A stretch of DNA of 46,026 bases from Massilia sp. Mn16-1_5 (GCF_004798585.1 NZ_PPXQ01000027.1:1-46026); one strand, 5' to 3'; counted from the stretch's first letter, positions 1-8,680 are shown. A program made the numbers and translations. Notes: generated by a model not told the origin, from the letters alone.

Positions 1-132
1 GCCGCCAGTCCGCCAGCCGCCAACCCGCCGGCCGTGGGCGCACCTGCCGCAACCGGCACCGCGCGCCCGGCCGCACCGCCGTCAGCCGCCACCGCGCCGG
101 CCCAGCCGACGATTCGCAAGGAGGGCGCGTAA
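1..132 (+). CDS. mreC: MreC, C-terminal tail (partial)
   Basis: This is the 3' end of a gene that begins before the window. Frame 1 reads 43 codons, almost all Ala, Pro, Thr and Gly, ending ...PTIRKEGA and a TAA stop at 130-132. The stop overlaps the ATG of the next gene (TAATG). MreC proteins of Burkholderiales often carry such a low-complexity Ala/Pro tail after the periplasmic beta domain, and mreC normally lies directly before mreD. The identity therefore rests on context and composition, because no structured part of MreC is visible here. The tight overlap suggests translational coupling with mreD. Confidence 0.75.
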   Translation, partial: AASPPAANPPAVGAPAATGTARPAAPPSAATAPAQPTIRKEGA

Positions 133-650
133 TGCCCGGACATCGTCCCAACTACATCCTGCTGCCGGTCAGCCCGCTGTTCATCGCGTTCAGCCTGACC
201 TGCGCCTTCATGCTCAACCTGCTGCCCTGGGGGCAGTGGACCGGCGCGCCCGATTTCGTGGCGCTGGTGCTGGTCTTCTGGGGCATCCACCAGCCGAGAA
301 AAGTCGGCATCGGCGTCGCCTTCGGCATGGGCCTCTTGATGGACGTGCACGACGCGACCCTGCTGGGCGAGAACGCGCTGGCCTATACGCTGCTGTCGTA
401 TGTCGCCACGATGATCCACCGCCGCGTGCTGTGGTTCCCGGTGCTGACCCAGGCCATGCATGTGTTCCCGCTGCTGCTGCTGACCCAGGCGATCCAATCG
501 CTGGTGCACTTCTTCGCGACCGGCCGCTTCCCCGGCTGGCTGCACTTCATCGAAAGCGCGGTCGCCGTTGCCCTGTGGCCGGTGATCACCTGGTTGCTGC
601 TGGCGCCGCAGCGCCGCGCCGTCGACCGCGACCACACGCGCCCGATCTGA
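132..650 (+). CDS. mreD: Rod shape-determining protein MreD
   Basis: This is a 172-residue inner-membrane protein of the elongasome, which joins MreB filaments and MreC to the PBP2/RodA peptidoglycan synthase during side-wall growth. Hydrophobic segments are visible around residues 12-32, 41-50, 57-72, 83-92, 100-123 and 140-157. Typical MreD features include the early PDF segment and the GLLMDVHDATLLGENAL stretch (family pattern G-hydrophobic-hydrophobic-D...GxxAL). The length is normal for the family. The start ATG overlaps the preceding stop, which supports it. The next gene encodes PBP2, as in the standard mreCD-mrdAB order. The C-terminus is short and basic. Confidence 0.93.
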   Translation: MPGHRPNYILLPVSPLFIAFSLTCAFMLNLLPWGQWTGAPDFVALVLVFWGIHQPRKVGIGVAFGMGLLMDVHDATLLGENALAYTLLSYVATMIHRRVLWFPVLTQAMHVFPLLLLTQAIQSLVHFFATGRFPGWLHFIESAVAVALWPVITWLLLAPQRRAVDRDHTRPI

Positions 651-666
651 CACGCCCGGCAGTACG

Positions 667-2700
667 ATGACCGAAATCAAAGATAGCGACCGCGAGATCC
701 ACCGCTTCCGCCTGCGCCTCACCGGGCTGGCGGTGCTGGTGTTCGTCTGCTTCGGCCTGCTGGTCGCGCGTTTCGTCTGGCTGCAGGTGATCCAGCACGA
801 GAAATACCACGCCCAGGCCGAGGACAACCGCATCGCGCTGGTGCCGATCGTGCCCAACCGCGGCCTGATCGTCGACCGCAACGGCGTGGTCCTGGCGCGC
901 AACTACTCGGCCTACACGCTCGAGATCACGCCCTCGAAACTGCAGGCCAGCATGGACTCGGTGATCGACGAGCTGGCCAAGCTGGTGGCGATCGAGCCGA
1001 AGGACCGCAAGCGCTTCAAGCGCCTGCTGGAAGAGTCGCGCAGCTTCGCCAGCGTGCCGCTGCGTACCCGCCTGACCGACGACGAGGTGGCGCGCTTCAC
1101 GGCGCAGCGCTTCCGCTTCCCGGGCGTGGAGGTGCAGGCGCGCCTGTTCCGCCAGTACCCGCTGGGCGAGGTCGCCTCGCACGTGGTCGGCTACATCGGC
1201 CGCATCAACCAGCGCGAGGCCGAGGCCATCGGCGAGAGCGACGACGCCGCCAATTACAACGGCACCGAGCATATCGGCAAGGAAGGCCTCGAGAAGAAGT
1301 ACGAGCGCCAGCTGCACGGCACCACCGGCTACGAGGAAGTCGAGCGTTCCGCCGGCGGGCGCGCGATCCGCACGCTGTCGCGCCGTCCGCCCGTCCCGGG
1401 CAGCAACCTGATCCTGTCGATCGACATCGAACTGCAGAAGGTGGTCGAGGAAGCCTTCGGCGACCAGCGCGGCGCCTTCGTCGCCATCCAGCCGGAAACG
1501 GGCGACGTGCTGGCCTATGTCTCGCGTCCGGGCTTCGACCCCAACCTGTTCGTCGACGGCATCGACAGCCAGAGCTGGAACGAGCTCAATACCTCGCTCG
1601 ACAAGCCGCTGATGAACCGTCCGCTCTCGGGCACCTATCCGCCGGGTTCGACCTTCAAGCCCTTCATGTCGCTGGCCGCCCTCGAATACGGCCTGCGCCG
1701 GCCGTCGGATGCGATCCGCGATCCGGGCTTCTTCATGCTCGGCGGGCACCGCTTCAACGACGACAAGCCGGGCGGCCACGGCTACGTCGACATGTACCGC
1801 TCGATCGCCGAGTCCTGCGATACCTATTACTACCAGCTCGGCAACGAGATGGGCATCGACCGCCTGTCGGCCTTCATGCATCATTTCGGTTTCGGCGAGC
1901 CGACCGGCATCGACCTCGAGCACGAGAAGTCGGGCGTGCTGCCGTCCAAGGAATGGAAGGCGAACCGCTTCAAGCGCAACCGCGCGGCCCAGAAGTGGGT
2001 CGGCGGCGACACCATCTCGGTGTCGATCGGCCAGGGTTTTAATAACTACACGATGATCCAGCTGGCGCATGCGATCGCCAACCTGGCGAACAACGGCGTG
2101 GTCATGAAACCGCACCTGGTCAAGCTGATCGAGGACGGCGCGACGCGCCAGCGCACGCTCACCGTGCCGAAGGAAAGCCGGCGCATTCCGCTCAAGCAGG
2201 AAAACATCGACTTCATCAAGCGCGCGATGGTCGGCGTGACGCAGGAAGGCACCGGCGCGCGCGCCTTCGCCAACGCCGGCTACGTCTCGGGCGGCAAGAC
2301 CGGTACCGCCCAGGTGATCGGCCTGAAGGGGCAGAAGTACAACGCCCACGCGATCGACGAGCGGCACCGCGACAACGCGCTGTACACGGCCTTCGCGCCG
2401 GCCGACAAGCCGACCATCGCGATCGCGCTGGTGGTCGAGAACGCCGGCTTCGGCGCGGCCTCGGCGGCGCCGATCGCCAGGAAGGCGCTCGACTACTACC
2501 TGCTCGGCAAGCGCCCGCCGCCGCCCAAGACGGACGATGCGGCGCCTGGCGCCAAGCCTGGCGTCCAGCCGGCCGCCGCGCCGGTCGTCACTGCGGCGCG
2601 CGCAGCCCAGGCGCCCAAGGCCGCCGCGCCCGTCGCGACGCCTGCCGTTCCAGCCGCGACAGCCTCCGCGCTGACGGCGCCGGTCCCCACCAAGGAGTAA
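667..2700 (+). CDS. mrdA: Penicillin-binding protein 2 (elongation transpeptidase)
   Basis: This class B PBP cross-links peptidoglycan in the lateral wall together with RodA. The 677-residue protein has one N-terminal membrane anchor (about residues 18-38) and a dimerisation/pedestal domain (about 50-230). The transpeptidase domain carries the three active-site motifs: STFK with nucleophile Ser328, SCD at 383-385 (the SxN position), and KTGT from Lys544. The last 60 or so residues are an Ala/Pro-rich tail (PPPPKTDDAAPGAKPGVQPA and onward) that standard PBP2 lacks. It is probably disordered and resembles the tail of the upstream MreC. The 16-base gap to mreD and the 3-base gap to rodA indicate one operon. 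No strong ribosome-binding site is seen before its ATG. Confidence 0.96.
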   Translation: MTEIKDSDREIHRFRLRLTGLAVLVFVCFGLLVARFVWLQVIQHEKYHAQAEDNRIALVPIVPNRGLIVDRNGVVLARNYSAYTLEITPSKLQASMDSVIDELAKLVAIEPKDRKRFKRLLEESRSFASVPLRTRLTDDEVARFTAQRFRFPGVEVQARLFRQYPLGEVASHVVGYIGRINQREAEAIGESDDAANYNGTEHIGKEGLEKKYERQLHGTTGYEEVERSAGGRAIRTLSRRPPVPGSNLILSIDIELQKVVEEAFGDQRGAFVAIQPETGDVLAYVSRPGFDPNLFVDGIDSQSWNELNTSLDKPLMNRPLSGTYPPGSTFKPFMSLAALEYGLRRPSDAIRDPGFFMLGGHRFNDDKPGGHGYVDMYRSIAESCDTYYYQLGNEMGIDRLSAFMHHFGFGEPTGIDLEHEKSGVLPSKEWKANRFKRNRAAQKWVGGDTISVSIGQGFNNYTMIQLAHAIANLANNGVVMKPHLVKLIEDGATRQRTLTVPKESRRIPLKQENIDFIKRAMVGVTQEGTGARAFANAGYVSGGKTGTAQVIGLKGQKYNAHAIDERHRDNALYTAFAPADKPTIAIALVVENAGFGAASAAPIARKALDYYLLGKRPPPPKTDDAAPGAKPGVQPAAAPVVTAARAAQAPKAAAPVATPAVPAATASALTAPVPTKE

Positions 2701-2703
2701 CAA

Positions 2704-3819
2704 ATGGCCTATTACCCGGAGCGGCGTTCCCTCAGCCGCCGGCTGAAGCCGTATTTCACCGTCTTCGACTGGCCTCTCGCCATGGTCCTGTTCATGCTGC
2801 TGACCACGAGCGTGATCACGATGTCCTCGGCCGGCGCCGAATTCCCGGGCCGGGTCGAAGCGCAGATGCGCAACTTCCTGCTCGCCTTCGTCGTCATGTG
2901 GGTCGCCGCGCTGATTCCGCCGCAGACGCTGATGCGCCTGGCGGTGCCGGTCTACACCTTCGGCGTCACGCTGCTGGTCGCGGTCGCCCTGTTCGGCATC
3001 ATCAAGAAGGGCGCGCGGCGCTGGCTGCACGTGGGGGTCGACATCCAGCCCTCGGAGATATTGAAGATCGCCACGCCGCTGATGCTGGCCTGGTATTTCC
3101 AGAACCGGGCCAAGGTGGGGGAATGGAAGTCCTTCCTGGTGGCGTCGATCCTGCTGCTGATCCCGTTCACGCTGATCGCCAAGCAGCCCGACCTCGGCAC
3201 CGCGCTGATGGTCGGCGCCTCCGGCTTCTACGTCCTGTTCCTGGCCGGCCTGTCGTGGAAAGTGATCATCGGCCTGGCCACGCTTGGGGCGGCCGGCATG
3301 CCGATCGCCTGGTCGATGCTGCACGATTACCAGCGCGAACGCGTGATGACCCTGATCGACCCGACCTCCGACCCACTCGGCAAGGGCTTCCACATCATCC
3401 AGTCGACCATCGCGATCGGCTCGGGCGGCATCATGGGCAAGGGCTACGGCAAGGGAACCCAGGGCCAGCTCGAATTCGTACCCGAACAAACGACCGATTT
3501 CCTGTTCTCGGTCTATTCCGAAGAATTTGGACTGGTCGGCAACCTGATTCTTTTGGTAATCTATCTGCTGCTGATCGGCCGCGGCATGATGATCGCGGCG
3601 AACGCACCGAATCTGTTCTCCCGGCTGCTGGCCGGTGCGATCACGATGATTTTCTTCACGTATGCCTTTGTCAACATGGGCATGGTGAGCGGCATCCTCC
3701 CGGTGGTGGGTGTTCCGCTGCCTTTCATGAGCTATGGCGGCACCGCGTTCATTACGCTGGGCCTCGGCGCCGGCATATTGATGAGCATACAAAGACACCG
3801 GAAACTGGTGCAGACATAA
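2704..3819 (+). CDS. rodA: RodA, SEDS-family peptidoglycan glycosyltransferase
   Basis: RodA polymerises lipid II into glycan strands and pairs with the adjacent PBP2. The protein has 371 residues and about ten hydrophobic spans. SEDS signatures are visible: the ALIPPQ/RRWLHVG region, QPSEILKIATPL, the KQPDLGTALM loop containing the catalytic Asp of the family, and the C-terminal LPVVGVPLPFMSYGGTAF motif shared with FtsW. The ATG is preceded by AAGGAG embedded in the stop region of mrdA (AAGGAGTAACAAATG), so the two genes are probably translationally coupled. Length matches E. coli RodA (370). It is followed 17 bases later by rlpA. Confidence 0.96.
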   Translation: MAYYPERRSLSRRLKPYFTVFDWPLAMVLFMLLTTSVITMSSAGAEFPGRVEAQMRNFLLAFVVMWVAALIPPQTLMRLAVPVYTFGVTLLVAVALFGIIKKGARRWLHVGVDIQPSEILKIATPLMLAWYFQNRAKVGEWKSFLVASILLLIPFTLIAKQPDLGTALMVGASGFYVLFLAGLSWKVIIGLATLGAAGMPIAWSMLHDYQRERVMTLIDPTSDPLGKGFHIIQSTIAIGSGGIMGKGYGKGTQGQLEFVPEQTTDFLFSVYSEEFGLVGNLILLVIYLLLIGRGMMIAANAPNLFSRLLAGAITMIFFTYAFVNMGMVSGILPVVGVPLPFMSYGGTAFITLGLGAGILMSIQRHRKLVQT

Positions 3820-3836
3820 AGAAGGAGGAGGCGCGC

Positions 3837-4868
3837 ATGACCGCTCCGAGATTATTCCCAGCGGTCATCGCCCTCGCGGCCTTGATGACCGGCTGCGGAT
3901 CCACTGGCGAACACAAGCCACTGATTCCGCTGCCGTGGAAGCACAAGATTACCCCTCCGAAAGGTGACATCGCACTGCCCGCGGCCGGTTCCGGCCGTGG
4001 CGGCTACTACAAGGACGACGGTCCGGGCCGCAATATCCCGCCGGGCCTGGAACTGGTGCCGGACGCCGTCGTGCGCGACGAGCCGTATTCGAAATGGGCG
4101 AACCGCCCGTATTCCGTATTCGGCCAGACCTACAATCCCATCCTGCACCAGGAACCCTTCAGCCAGCGCGGCGTGGCCAGCTGGTATGGCGTGAAATTCC
4201 ACGGCCAGCGCACTTCCTCGGGCGAACCCTACGACATGTACAAGATGACGGCCGCGCACCCGACGCTGCCGATCCCGTCCTATGCCCGTATCACCAGCAT
4301 CGACAGCGGCAAGTCGGTGGTCGTGCGCATCAACGACCGCGGTCCCTTCCACGCCAGCCGTATCGTCGACGTCTCGTACACGGCGGCCCTGAAGCTCGGC
4401 TTGCTGGGCAAGGGCAGCCACGAGGTCGAGATCGAACGCCTGTTCCCGAACGATCCGGCGCGCGAAGCGACCATCCGCCGCGCCGCCGTGTCGAAAACGC
4501 AGGCGCTCGACGTCACGCCGGCGCCGCCGGACATCGCGGCGATGATGCTGGAAGACCGGGGCCAGAGCGACAGCGCCGCGGTCGTCAAGCCGACGCCTGC
4601 CCAGGGCCTGAACACGGCCACCGCGGCGGCCGGTTTCTGGCTGCAGCTGGGCGCCTACAGCCGCGTCGAAAAGGCGCAGGACAAGGCGCAGGAAATGAGC
4701 CGCCAGCTGGCGGACGCGGGGGTGTCGGTTGGCAGCCTCGAGGTGGCGCCGGCGGGGGCGGTGCATCGCCTGTACGGCGGACCGTTCGAGACGCGGGCGG
4801 AGGCGCAGCAGGCGGCGAAGTCGCTGCCGTCGGGGCTGGGCCTGAAGCCGATCGTGGTGAAGCGCTAG
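3837..4868 (+). CDS. rlpA: Septal ring lytic lipoprotein RlpA
   Basis: This is an outer-membrane lipoprotein with a double-psi beta-barrel lytic transglycosylase domain and a SPOR domain that binds denuded septal glycans. There are 343 residues. A type II signal peptide ends at LMTGC, making Cys20 the lipidated residue. The RlpA domain starts at GVASWYG (residue 112) and includes His141 (AAHPTLP) and Asp167 (RINDRGPF), the conserved catalytic-site residues. The SPOR domain runs from GFWLQLGAYS (266) to the end. The start is fixed by a strong GAAGGAGGAG site just upstream; reading further upstream in this frame would only run through rodA in another frame. It is the last gene of the mre-mrd-rod cluster. 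Confidence 0.94.
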   Translation: MTAPRLFPAVIALAALMTGCGSTGEHKPLIPLPWKHKITPPKGDIALPAAGSGRGGYYKDDGPGRNIPPGLELVPDAVVRDEPYSKWANRPYSVFGQTYNPILHQEPFSQRGVASWYGVKFHGQRTSSGEPYDMYKMTAAHPTLPIPSYARITSIDSGKSVVVRINDRGPFHASRIVDVSYTAALKLGLLGKGSHEVEIERLFPNDPAREATIRRAAVSKTQALDVTPAPPDIAAMMLEDRGQSDSAAVVKPTPAQGLNTATAAAGFWLQLGAYSRVEKAQDKAQEMSRQLADAGVSVGSLEVAPAGAVHRLYGGPFETRAEAQQAAKSLPSGLGLKPIVVKR

Positions 4869-4887
4869 GGTTTATTGGAGTCCGTTG

Positions 4888-4970
4888 ACGCGTGGAGTGA
4901 GAACTCCACCCTACGAATATAGGTGTACGTAGGGTGGAGCGGGCGGCGATCCGCTCCTGACTCCACGCGT
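4888..4970. repeat. Nested inverted repeat, REP-like, between convergent genes
   Basis: Two pairs of perfect inverted arms are nested. The outer arms are ACGCGTGGAGT (4888-4898) and ACTCCACGCGT (4960-4970). The inner arms are CTCCACCCTACG (4904-4915) and CGTAGGGTGGAG (4928-4939). Short local hairpins also form within each side: ggagt/actcc at 4894-4907 and ggagcgg/ccgctcc at 4936-4957. The element fills the space between the convergent rlpA and SPOR genes. It shares its CGTAGGG core with the element at 40701-40775. It may also act as a bidirectional transcription end, although no T-run is present. Confidence 0.8.
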
Positions 4971-4987
4971 ACGCGCATAGGCAGACC

Positions 4988-5710
4988 TCATCGGCAGATA
5001 TGCAACACGGCCGCCGACATCCCGCGTCCGGCCTCGACAATCCGGTTGCGGATCGCCGCATCGATGTCCCGGAAACGGTAAGCGAAACGCTGCGACTGCG
5101 GCCCGCGCGGCAGCACGCGCACGCCCGCCACGCCAAGTTTCGTCAGGCGCGCCGCTTCGTTGCGCGCCGCCGTTTCGGTCTTGAACACCCCCAGCGAAAT
5201 CGCCCATTTCAGGGGCGAGTCTCCCTGCATCACGAAGGAATTGGTCACGCCGCGCTCGCGCAGTTCCGCCGTGCGGCGGTCGGCGCCTTCCTTGCCGTTC
5301 GCGGGCGGCAGGTAGACCAGGTGGCTGGTCACTTCCTGGAAGGGTACCGTCAGGCGGGTCTGGCGCGCGCCCAGGTCCAGGCGCGCCAGGCGCGTCTCGA
5401 AACGGCGGGCGTCGCCAGCCGCGAAGGCCTCGGTTTCGACACAGGCGACGGCAGGGGAGGGCGCGGCGGCGACCGGCACGGCGGCAGGGGCCGGGGCCGG
5501 CGTTTCGCTCTCCTCTTCGGCAGGCACCGCGGCGGCGGCAACTGCCTGCGCCTGGTCGCTGGAAAGCAGCACCAGCTTGTCGGCCGCCAGCTGGTTGCGC
5601 AGACGCGCGGGCTCGTGCGTCTCGGCCTCGAAGGAGCCAAGCAAGCCGCGGCCATAGGCGAACAGCAGCGCGTTCGCGCACAGCAAAGCCCAGAATACGA
5701 ATCTCAGCAA
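4988..5710 (-). CDS. SPOR domain-containing protein
   Basis: This 240-residue protein has an N-terminal hydrophobic segment (about residues 1-19), which is a membrane anchor or uncleaved signal. It is followed by an Ala/Pro/Glu-rich linker (about 55-90) and a C-terminal SPOR-like region (about 125-200, with KWAISLGVFKTETAARNEAARL). SPOR domains bind amidase-processed peptidoglycan at division sites, so a periplasmic role near the septum is likely; nothing more specific can be said. The start is TTG at 5710, supported by a good GGAGGAA site five bases upstream. It lies 16 bases downstream of coaX, an arrangement I regard as common in Burkholderiales, and it is the last gene of the leftward operon. 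Confidence 0.82.
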   Translation of the reverse strand: MLRFVFWALLCANALLFAYGRGLLGSFEAETHEPARLRNQLAADKLVLLSSDQAQAVAAAAVPAEEESETPAPAPAAVPVAAAPSPAVACVETEAFAAGDARRFETRLARLDLGARQTRLTVPFQEVTSHLVYLPPANGKEGADRRTAELRERGVTNSFVMQGDSPLKWAISLGVFKTETAARNEAARLTKLGVAGVRVLPRGPQSQRFAYRFRDIDAAIRNRIVEAGRGMSAAVLHICR

Positions 5711-5726
5711 GTCCGTTCCTCCATTC

Positions 5727-6452
5727 TCAATCCGTCAGCGCCACCGCATGCAGGCCGACCAGCACGATATTATCGGCCAGGCGGTAGCCGCACTTGAGCG
5801 CCGGCGCGATATATGGCGCGGCGCCACCCGACAGGATGCACAGGGCGCCGCAATGGCTGGCTACCGCGCGCTCGATCGCGCCGGCCTGGGCCGACAGGCA
5901 GCCGGAGACGATCGCATCATTGGTATTGTCGGCGAACAGCGGCGGTGGCGCCGCACCAGGGCTCGCCTGCGGCAGCTGCGCCGTATTCTTCGCCAGCACG
6001 CCGGCCATCAGCGCCAGGCCGGGCAGGATCATGCCGCCCACGAAACGGCCATCCGCGGTGATGGCGTCGACCGTGGTCGCGGTGCCGCAGGTGGCCACCA
6101 CCAGCGGCTGATCCGGCGCCAGCGCACGCGCGCCGATCGCGGCGGCGAAGCGGTCGCAACCCAAGCGCTGCGGCTCGCGGTAGCCGTTCACCAGGCCCGC
6201 CCGTGCGGCGCTGGAGGCGAACCACTCGGTATCGATCGAGCCGAGCAGGGCGGCGAGGCGCTCGCGCAGGGCGGCGCCGGCCACGTTCGATACGAGCGCC
6301 CGGGTGACGCCGCGGCCTTGCCAGGCGGCGGCAGCGGCGTCGAGGTCGGCATGCAGGGCCGCGCCCAGCTCGAGCCATTCGCCGGCGGCAGCGCCGGGCG
6401 CCGCCAGCGCCCACTTGACCCGGGTATTGCCGGCATCGATCAGCAGCAGCAT
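5727..6452 (-). CDS. coaX: Type III pantothenate kinase
   Basis: CoaX phosphorylates pantothenate with ATP in the first committed step of coenzyme A synthesis. It belongs to the ASKHA fold and is not feedback-inhibited by CoA. Family motifs are present: the phosphate-binding DAGNTRVKWA at residues 6-15, the GCDRFAAAIGA segment, CGTATTVDAI, and GGMILPGLALM. At 241 residues it is near the usual length. The ATG at 6452 follows the birA stop almost directly (TAAGATG), so expression is probably coupled to birA. Pairing of birA with coaX is frequent in bacteria. No separate coaA is visible in the window. Confidence 0.95.
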   Translation of the reverse strand: MLLLIDAGNTRVKWALAAPGAAAGEWLELGAALHADLDAAAAAWQGRGVTRALVSNVAGAALRERLAALLGSIDTEWFASSAARAGLVNGYREPQRLGCDRFAAAIGARALAPDQPLVVATCGTATTVDAITADGRFVGGMILPGLALMAGVLAKNTAQLPQASPGAAPPPLFADNTNDAIVSGCLSAQAGAIERAVASHCGALCILSGGAAPYIAPALKCGYRLADNIVLVGLHAVALTD

Positions 6453-6453
6453 C

Positions 6454-7224
6454 TTATTCCAGACCTTTCACGCGCAGCGACACGTCGCCGGCCAGCACCG
6501 TGATGCGGCCCTCCGCCGTGTCCAGCAGCAGGCGGCCGGCATCGTCCACGCCGGCGGCGCTGCCTTCATGCAGCACGCTGCCGCGGTCGAGCACTCTTAC
6601 CGTCTCGCCCTGCCAGGCATGGCGCAGGTTCCAGCGCGCGGCAAAGGCGGCGAAACCGGCGCGTTCGAATTCGCGCAGCGCGCCGGCCAGGCCGTCGAGC
6701 AGGGCGGCCATGAGCGAGTCGCGGTCCATGCGCGCCAGCCAGGGCAGCGAGGCGACGCTGCGCCCGATCCGCGCTTCGAGTTCGTCGGGCATGAGCAGGT
6801 TCAGGCCGATGCCGATCACGACCCAGACGCCGCCCTGGGGCGCCGCTTGCGTCTCGACCAGGATGCCGGCCAGCTTGTCGCCGTCGCGCAGCACGTCGTT
6901 CGGCCATTTGAGGCCGACCTGCACGCCGAGGCGCTCCAGGGTTTCGGCCAGCGCCACGCCGATCGCCAGCGGCAGTCCGGTCAGGCGCGGCAGACCGCCC
7001 TCGACGCGCCAGGCCAGCGAGAAGGTCAGCGAGCCTTCGCTCGAGGACAGCCAGCTGCGCCCGGCGCGGCCGCGGCCGGCGGTCTGGTGTCTAGCGACGA
7101 GCAGCAGCGGCGCCTGCAGGCTGGCGGCGCGCGCCAGCAGGTCGGCATTGGTCGAGCCGGTCTCTTCGACCACTTCGACGGCAACGCCCGATTGCGACAG
7201 TGCGGCAATGGCGGCGGCGTTCAT
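6454..7224 (-). CDS. birA: Biotin--[acetyl-CoA-carboxylase] ligase, without DNA-binding domain
   Basis: This enzyme forms biotinyl-5'-AMP and transfers biotin to the carrier domain of acetyl-CoA carboxylase. The protein has 256 residues and starts directly with the catalytic domain. It shows the adenylate-binding loop GRGRAGRSW (50-58) and KWPNDV from Lys106, followed by a C-terminal SH3-like domain. The N-terminal winged helix found in E. coli BirA (about 60 residues) is absent, so it should not act as the bio operon repressor. I chose the ATG at 7224 because it overlaps the stop of the preceding SDR gene (ATGA) and begins the conserved fold. The open frame extends further upstream but only across the SDR gene. 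Confidence 0.93.
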   Translation of the reverse strand: MNAAAIAALSQSGVAVEVVEETGSTNADLLARAASLQAPLLLVARHQTAGRGRAGRSWLSSSEGSLTFSLAWRVEGGLPRLTGLPLAIGVALAETLERLGVQVGLKWPNDVLRDGDKLAGILVETQAAPQGGVWVVIGIGLNLLMPDELEARIGRSVASLPWLARMDRDSLMAALLDGLAGALREFERAGFAAFAARWNLRHAWQGETVRVLDRGSVLHEGSAAGVDDAGRLLLDTAEGRITVLAGDVSLRVKGLE

Positions 7225-8012
7225 ACGGCCTCCTTGCGATGCTTGGTCGGCGCATGCGCGAACACGCGGTCGAAGAGGGCGTTCGGCAGGGCACGCAGCA
7301 GCTTGGCTGCGACACCCATCTGCCAGGGCAGGACGCGGTAGCTGTCGCCGCGCGCGATGGCGCGCACGGCCTGGGCCGCGAAACGCTCGGCCGGCATCAG
7401 GAAGGGCATGGGAAAGCGGTTGTTGCGGGTCATGGGGGTATCGATATAACCGGGGGCGATGGTCACCACCCGGATGTTGGTCGCGTGCAGTTCGAGGCGC
7501 AGCGATTCGCAGTAGGCGTGCACCGCGGCCTTCGAGGCGCAATAGGCGCCGGCGCCGCGCATGCCGCGCACGCCCGCCACGCTGCCGATCGCCACCAGGC
7601 GGCAGGGCGTGCCCTGCGTTTTCATGGCCGCTACAAAAGGTGCGAACGTGGCGACGGTGGCCGTCACGTTCGTGGCGAACACGGACGCGAACACGGGCAG
7701 GTCTTCAGGCCGCTCGGTGAGCGTGCCGTGCGAAATGCCGGCGCTGGCGATGACGACGTCGGCGCCGCCATTTGCCGCCATGAAGTCGGCGGCGGCCGCT
7801 GCCAGCGCGGCGTGGTCGAGGACGTCCAGCGCGTAGCTGCGGTGGCGCTGCGCATGAGGGAGGGATGCGACCAGTGCGCTGAGCGCGTCGCCGCGCCGTG
7901 CGGCCAGGCCGAGGGTGGCGCCGCGCGCGGCATATTCGCGCGCCAGGGCCGCGCCGATGCCGCTCGAAGCGCCGGTGATGAAGACCCGGCCGGCTTCGGC
8001 CGCTGCGGTCAT
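7221..8012 (-). CDS. SDR family NAD(P)-dependent oxidoreductase
   Basis: This is a classical short-chain dehydrogenase/reductase of 263 residues. The cofactor loop TGASSGIG is at 13-20, the NNAG-equivalent is ASAGIS, the catalytic Ser lies in AIGSVAG, and YCASK supplies Tyr157 and Lys161. The C-terminal part contains APGYIDTPMT, the usual segment after the active site. The substrate cannot be inferred; the basic C-terminus (KHRKEAV) and the small-membrane-SDR look are only suggestive. Start ATG at 8012 overlaps the dsbA stop (ATGA), and its own stop overlaps the birA start, so three genes are translationally coupled. The functional link to dsbA and birA is not obvious. Confidence 0.9.
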   Translation of the reverse strand: MTAAAEAGRVFITGASSGIGAALAREYAARGATLGLAARRGDALSALVASLPHAQRHRSYALDVLDHAALAAAAADFMAANGGADVVIASAGISHGTLTERPEDLPVFASVFATNVTATVATFAPFVAAMKTQGTPCRLVAIGSVAGVRGMRGAGAYCASKAAVHAYCESLRLELHATNIRVVTIAPGYIDTPMTRNNRFPMPFLMPAERFAAQAVRAIARGDSYRVLPWQMGVAAKLLRALPNALFDRVFAHAPTKHRKEAV

Positions 8013-8680
8013 TTCTTGTCCGCTTTGGCTTTTTCCACCAGGGCGTCCATCACCTGCAGCGCGACCTTCTGCTGCTCGATTTCGGTCTGCGCCGGCGAGT
8101 CTTCCGGGTTCGCCATCGACGGCGAGGTAATGAAGCGGCCGTCGATCGCGACCATCGGCCAGTGGTCGACGCGGTACTCGTTCATCATGGCGCCGGCGCG
8201 GCGTGCCTTGGCCTGCACGCCGAAGGAGTTGTAGGCGTCGGTGAAGCGGGCGCGGTCGATGCCGGACTTGGCGGCCCAGTCGATGACTTCCTGGTCGTTG
8301 GCGAAGCGTACGCCCTGCTCGTGCATGGCGGCGAAGGCCCTGGTGTGGTACTGGCCGACCAGGCCGAGCGCGTCGAGCGCGTAGAACAGGCGCTGCTGCG
8401 GCAGCACGCGTGCGCCGCCGGCCACGTGCACGCGCTTGAAGACGATGTTGTTGCCCTGCTTTTTCACCCAGTCGGCCAGCAGCGGCTCGAACACGTTGCA
8501 GTGCGGGCAGTAATAAGCGAAGAACTCGATGACCTCCACCGGCTTGCCGGCCGGGGTTTCCAGCTTTTGCGGCAGCACGTTGTAGTGCACGCCTTCCTTC
8601 GGTGTGACGGGAGCGGCGGAAGCGACACCGCCCAGGGTCAGCAGGGCGGCGGTGCACAGCAGGCGGCGGAGCATGTTCAT
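8009..8680 (-). CDS. dsbA: Thiol:disulfide interchange protein DsbA
   Basis: DsbA is a periplasmic oxidant that introduces disulfides into exported proteins and is re-oxidised by DsbB. The protein has 223 residues with a signal peptide of about 22 residues (MNMLRRLLCTAALLTLGG, cleavage after ASA). The thioredoxin-fold active site is Cys58-Pro-His-Cys61 in FFAYYCPHCN, exactly the DsbA dipeptide. I chose the ATG at 8680 because it begins a clean signal peptide and has AAGGA nine bases upstream. An in-frame start at 8731 would add a basic 17-residue leader and overlap the upstream SPOR gene. It lies 22 bases after that gene, so they are probably cotranscribed. Confidence 0.94.
   Translation of the reverse strand: MNMLRRLLCTAALLTLGGVASAAPVTPKEGVHYNVLPQKLETPAGKPVEVIEFFAYYCPHCNVFEPLLADWVKKQGNNIVFKRVHVAGGARVLPQQRLFYALDALGLVGQYHTRAFAAMHEQGVRFANDQEVIDWAAKSGIDRARFTDAYNSFGVQAKARRAGAMMNEYRVDHWPMVAIDGRFITSPSMANPEDSPAQTEIEQQKVALQVMDALVEKAKADKK

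Noticed and set aside
586..3798. Long open frame antisense to mrdA and rodA (1070 codons)
   Set aside because: It mirrors GC-rich codons of two certain genes; the product is Arg/His/Asp-rich with no domain, and no ribosome-binding site fits.
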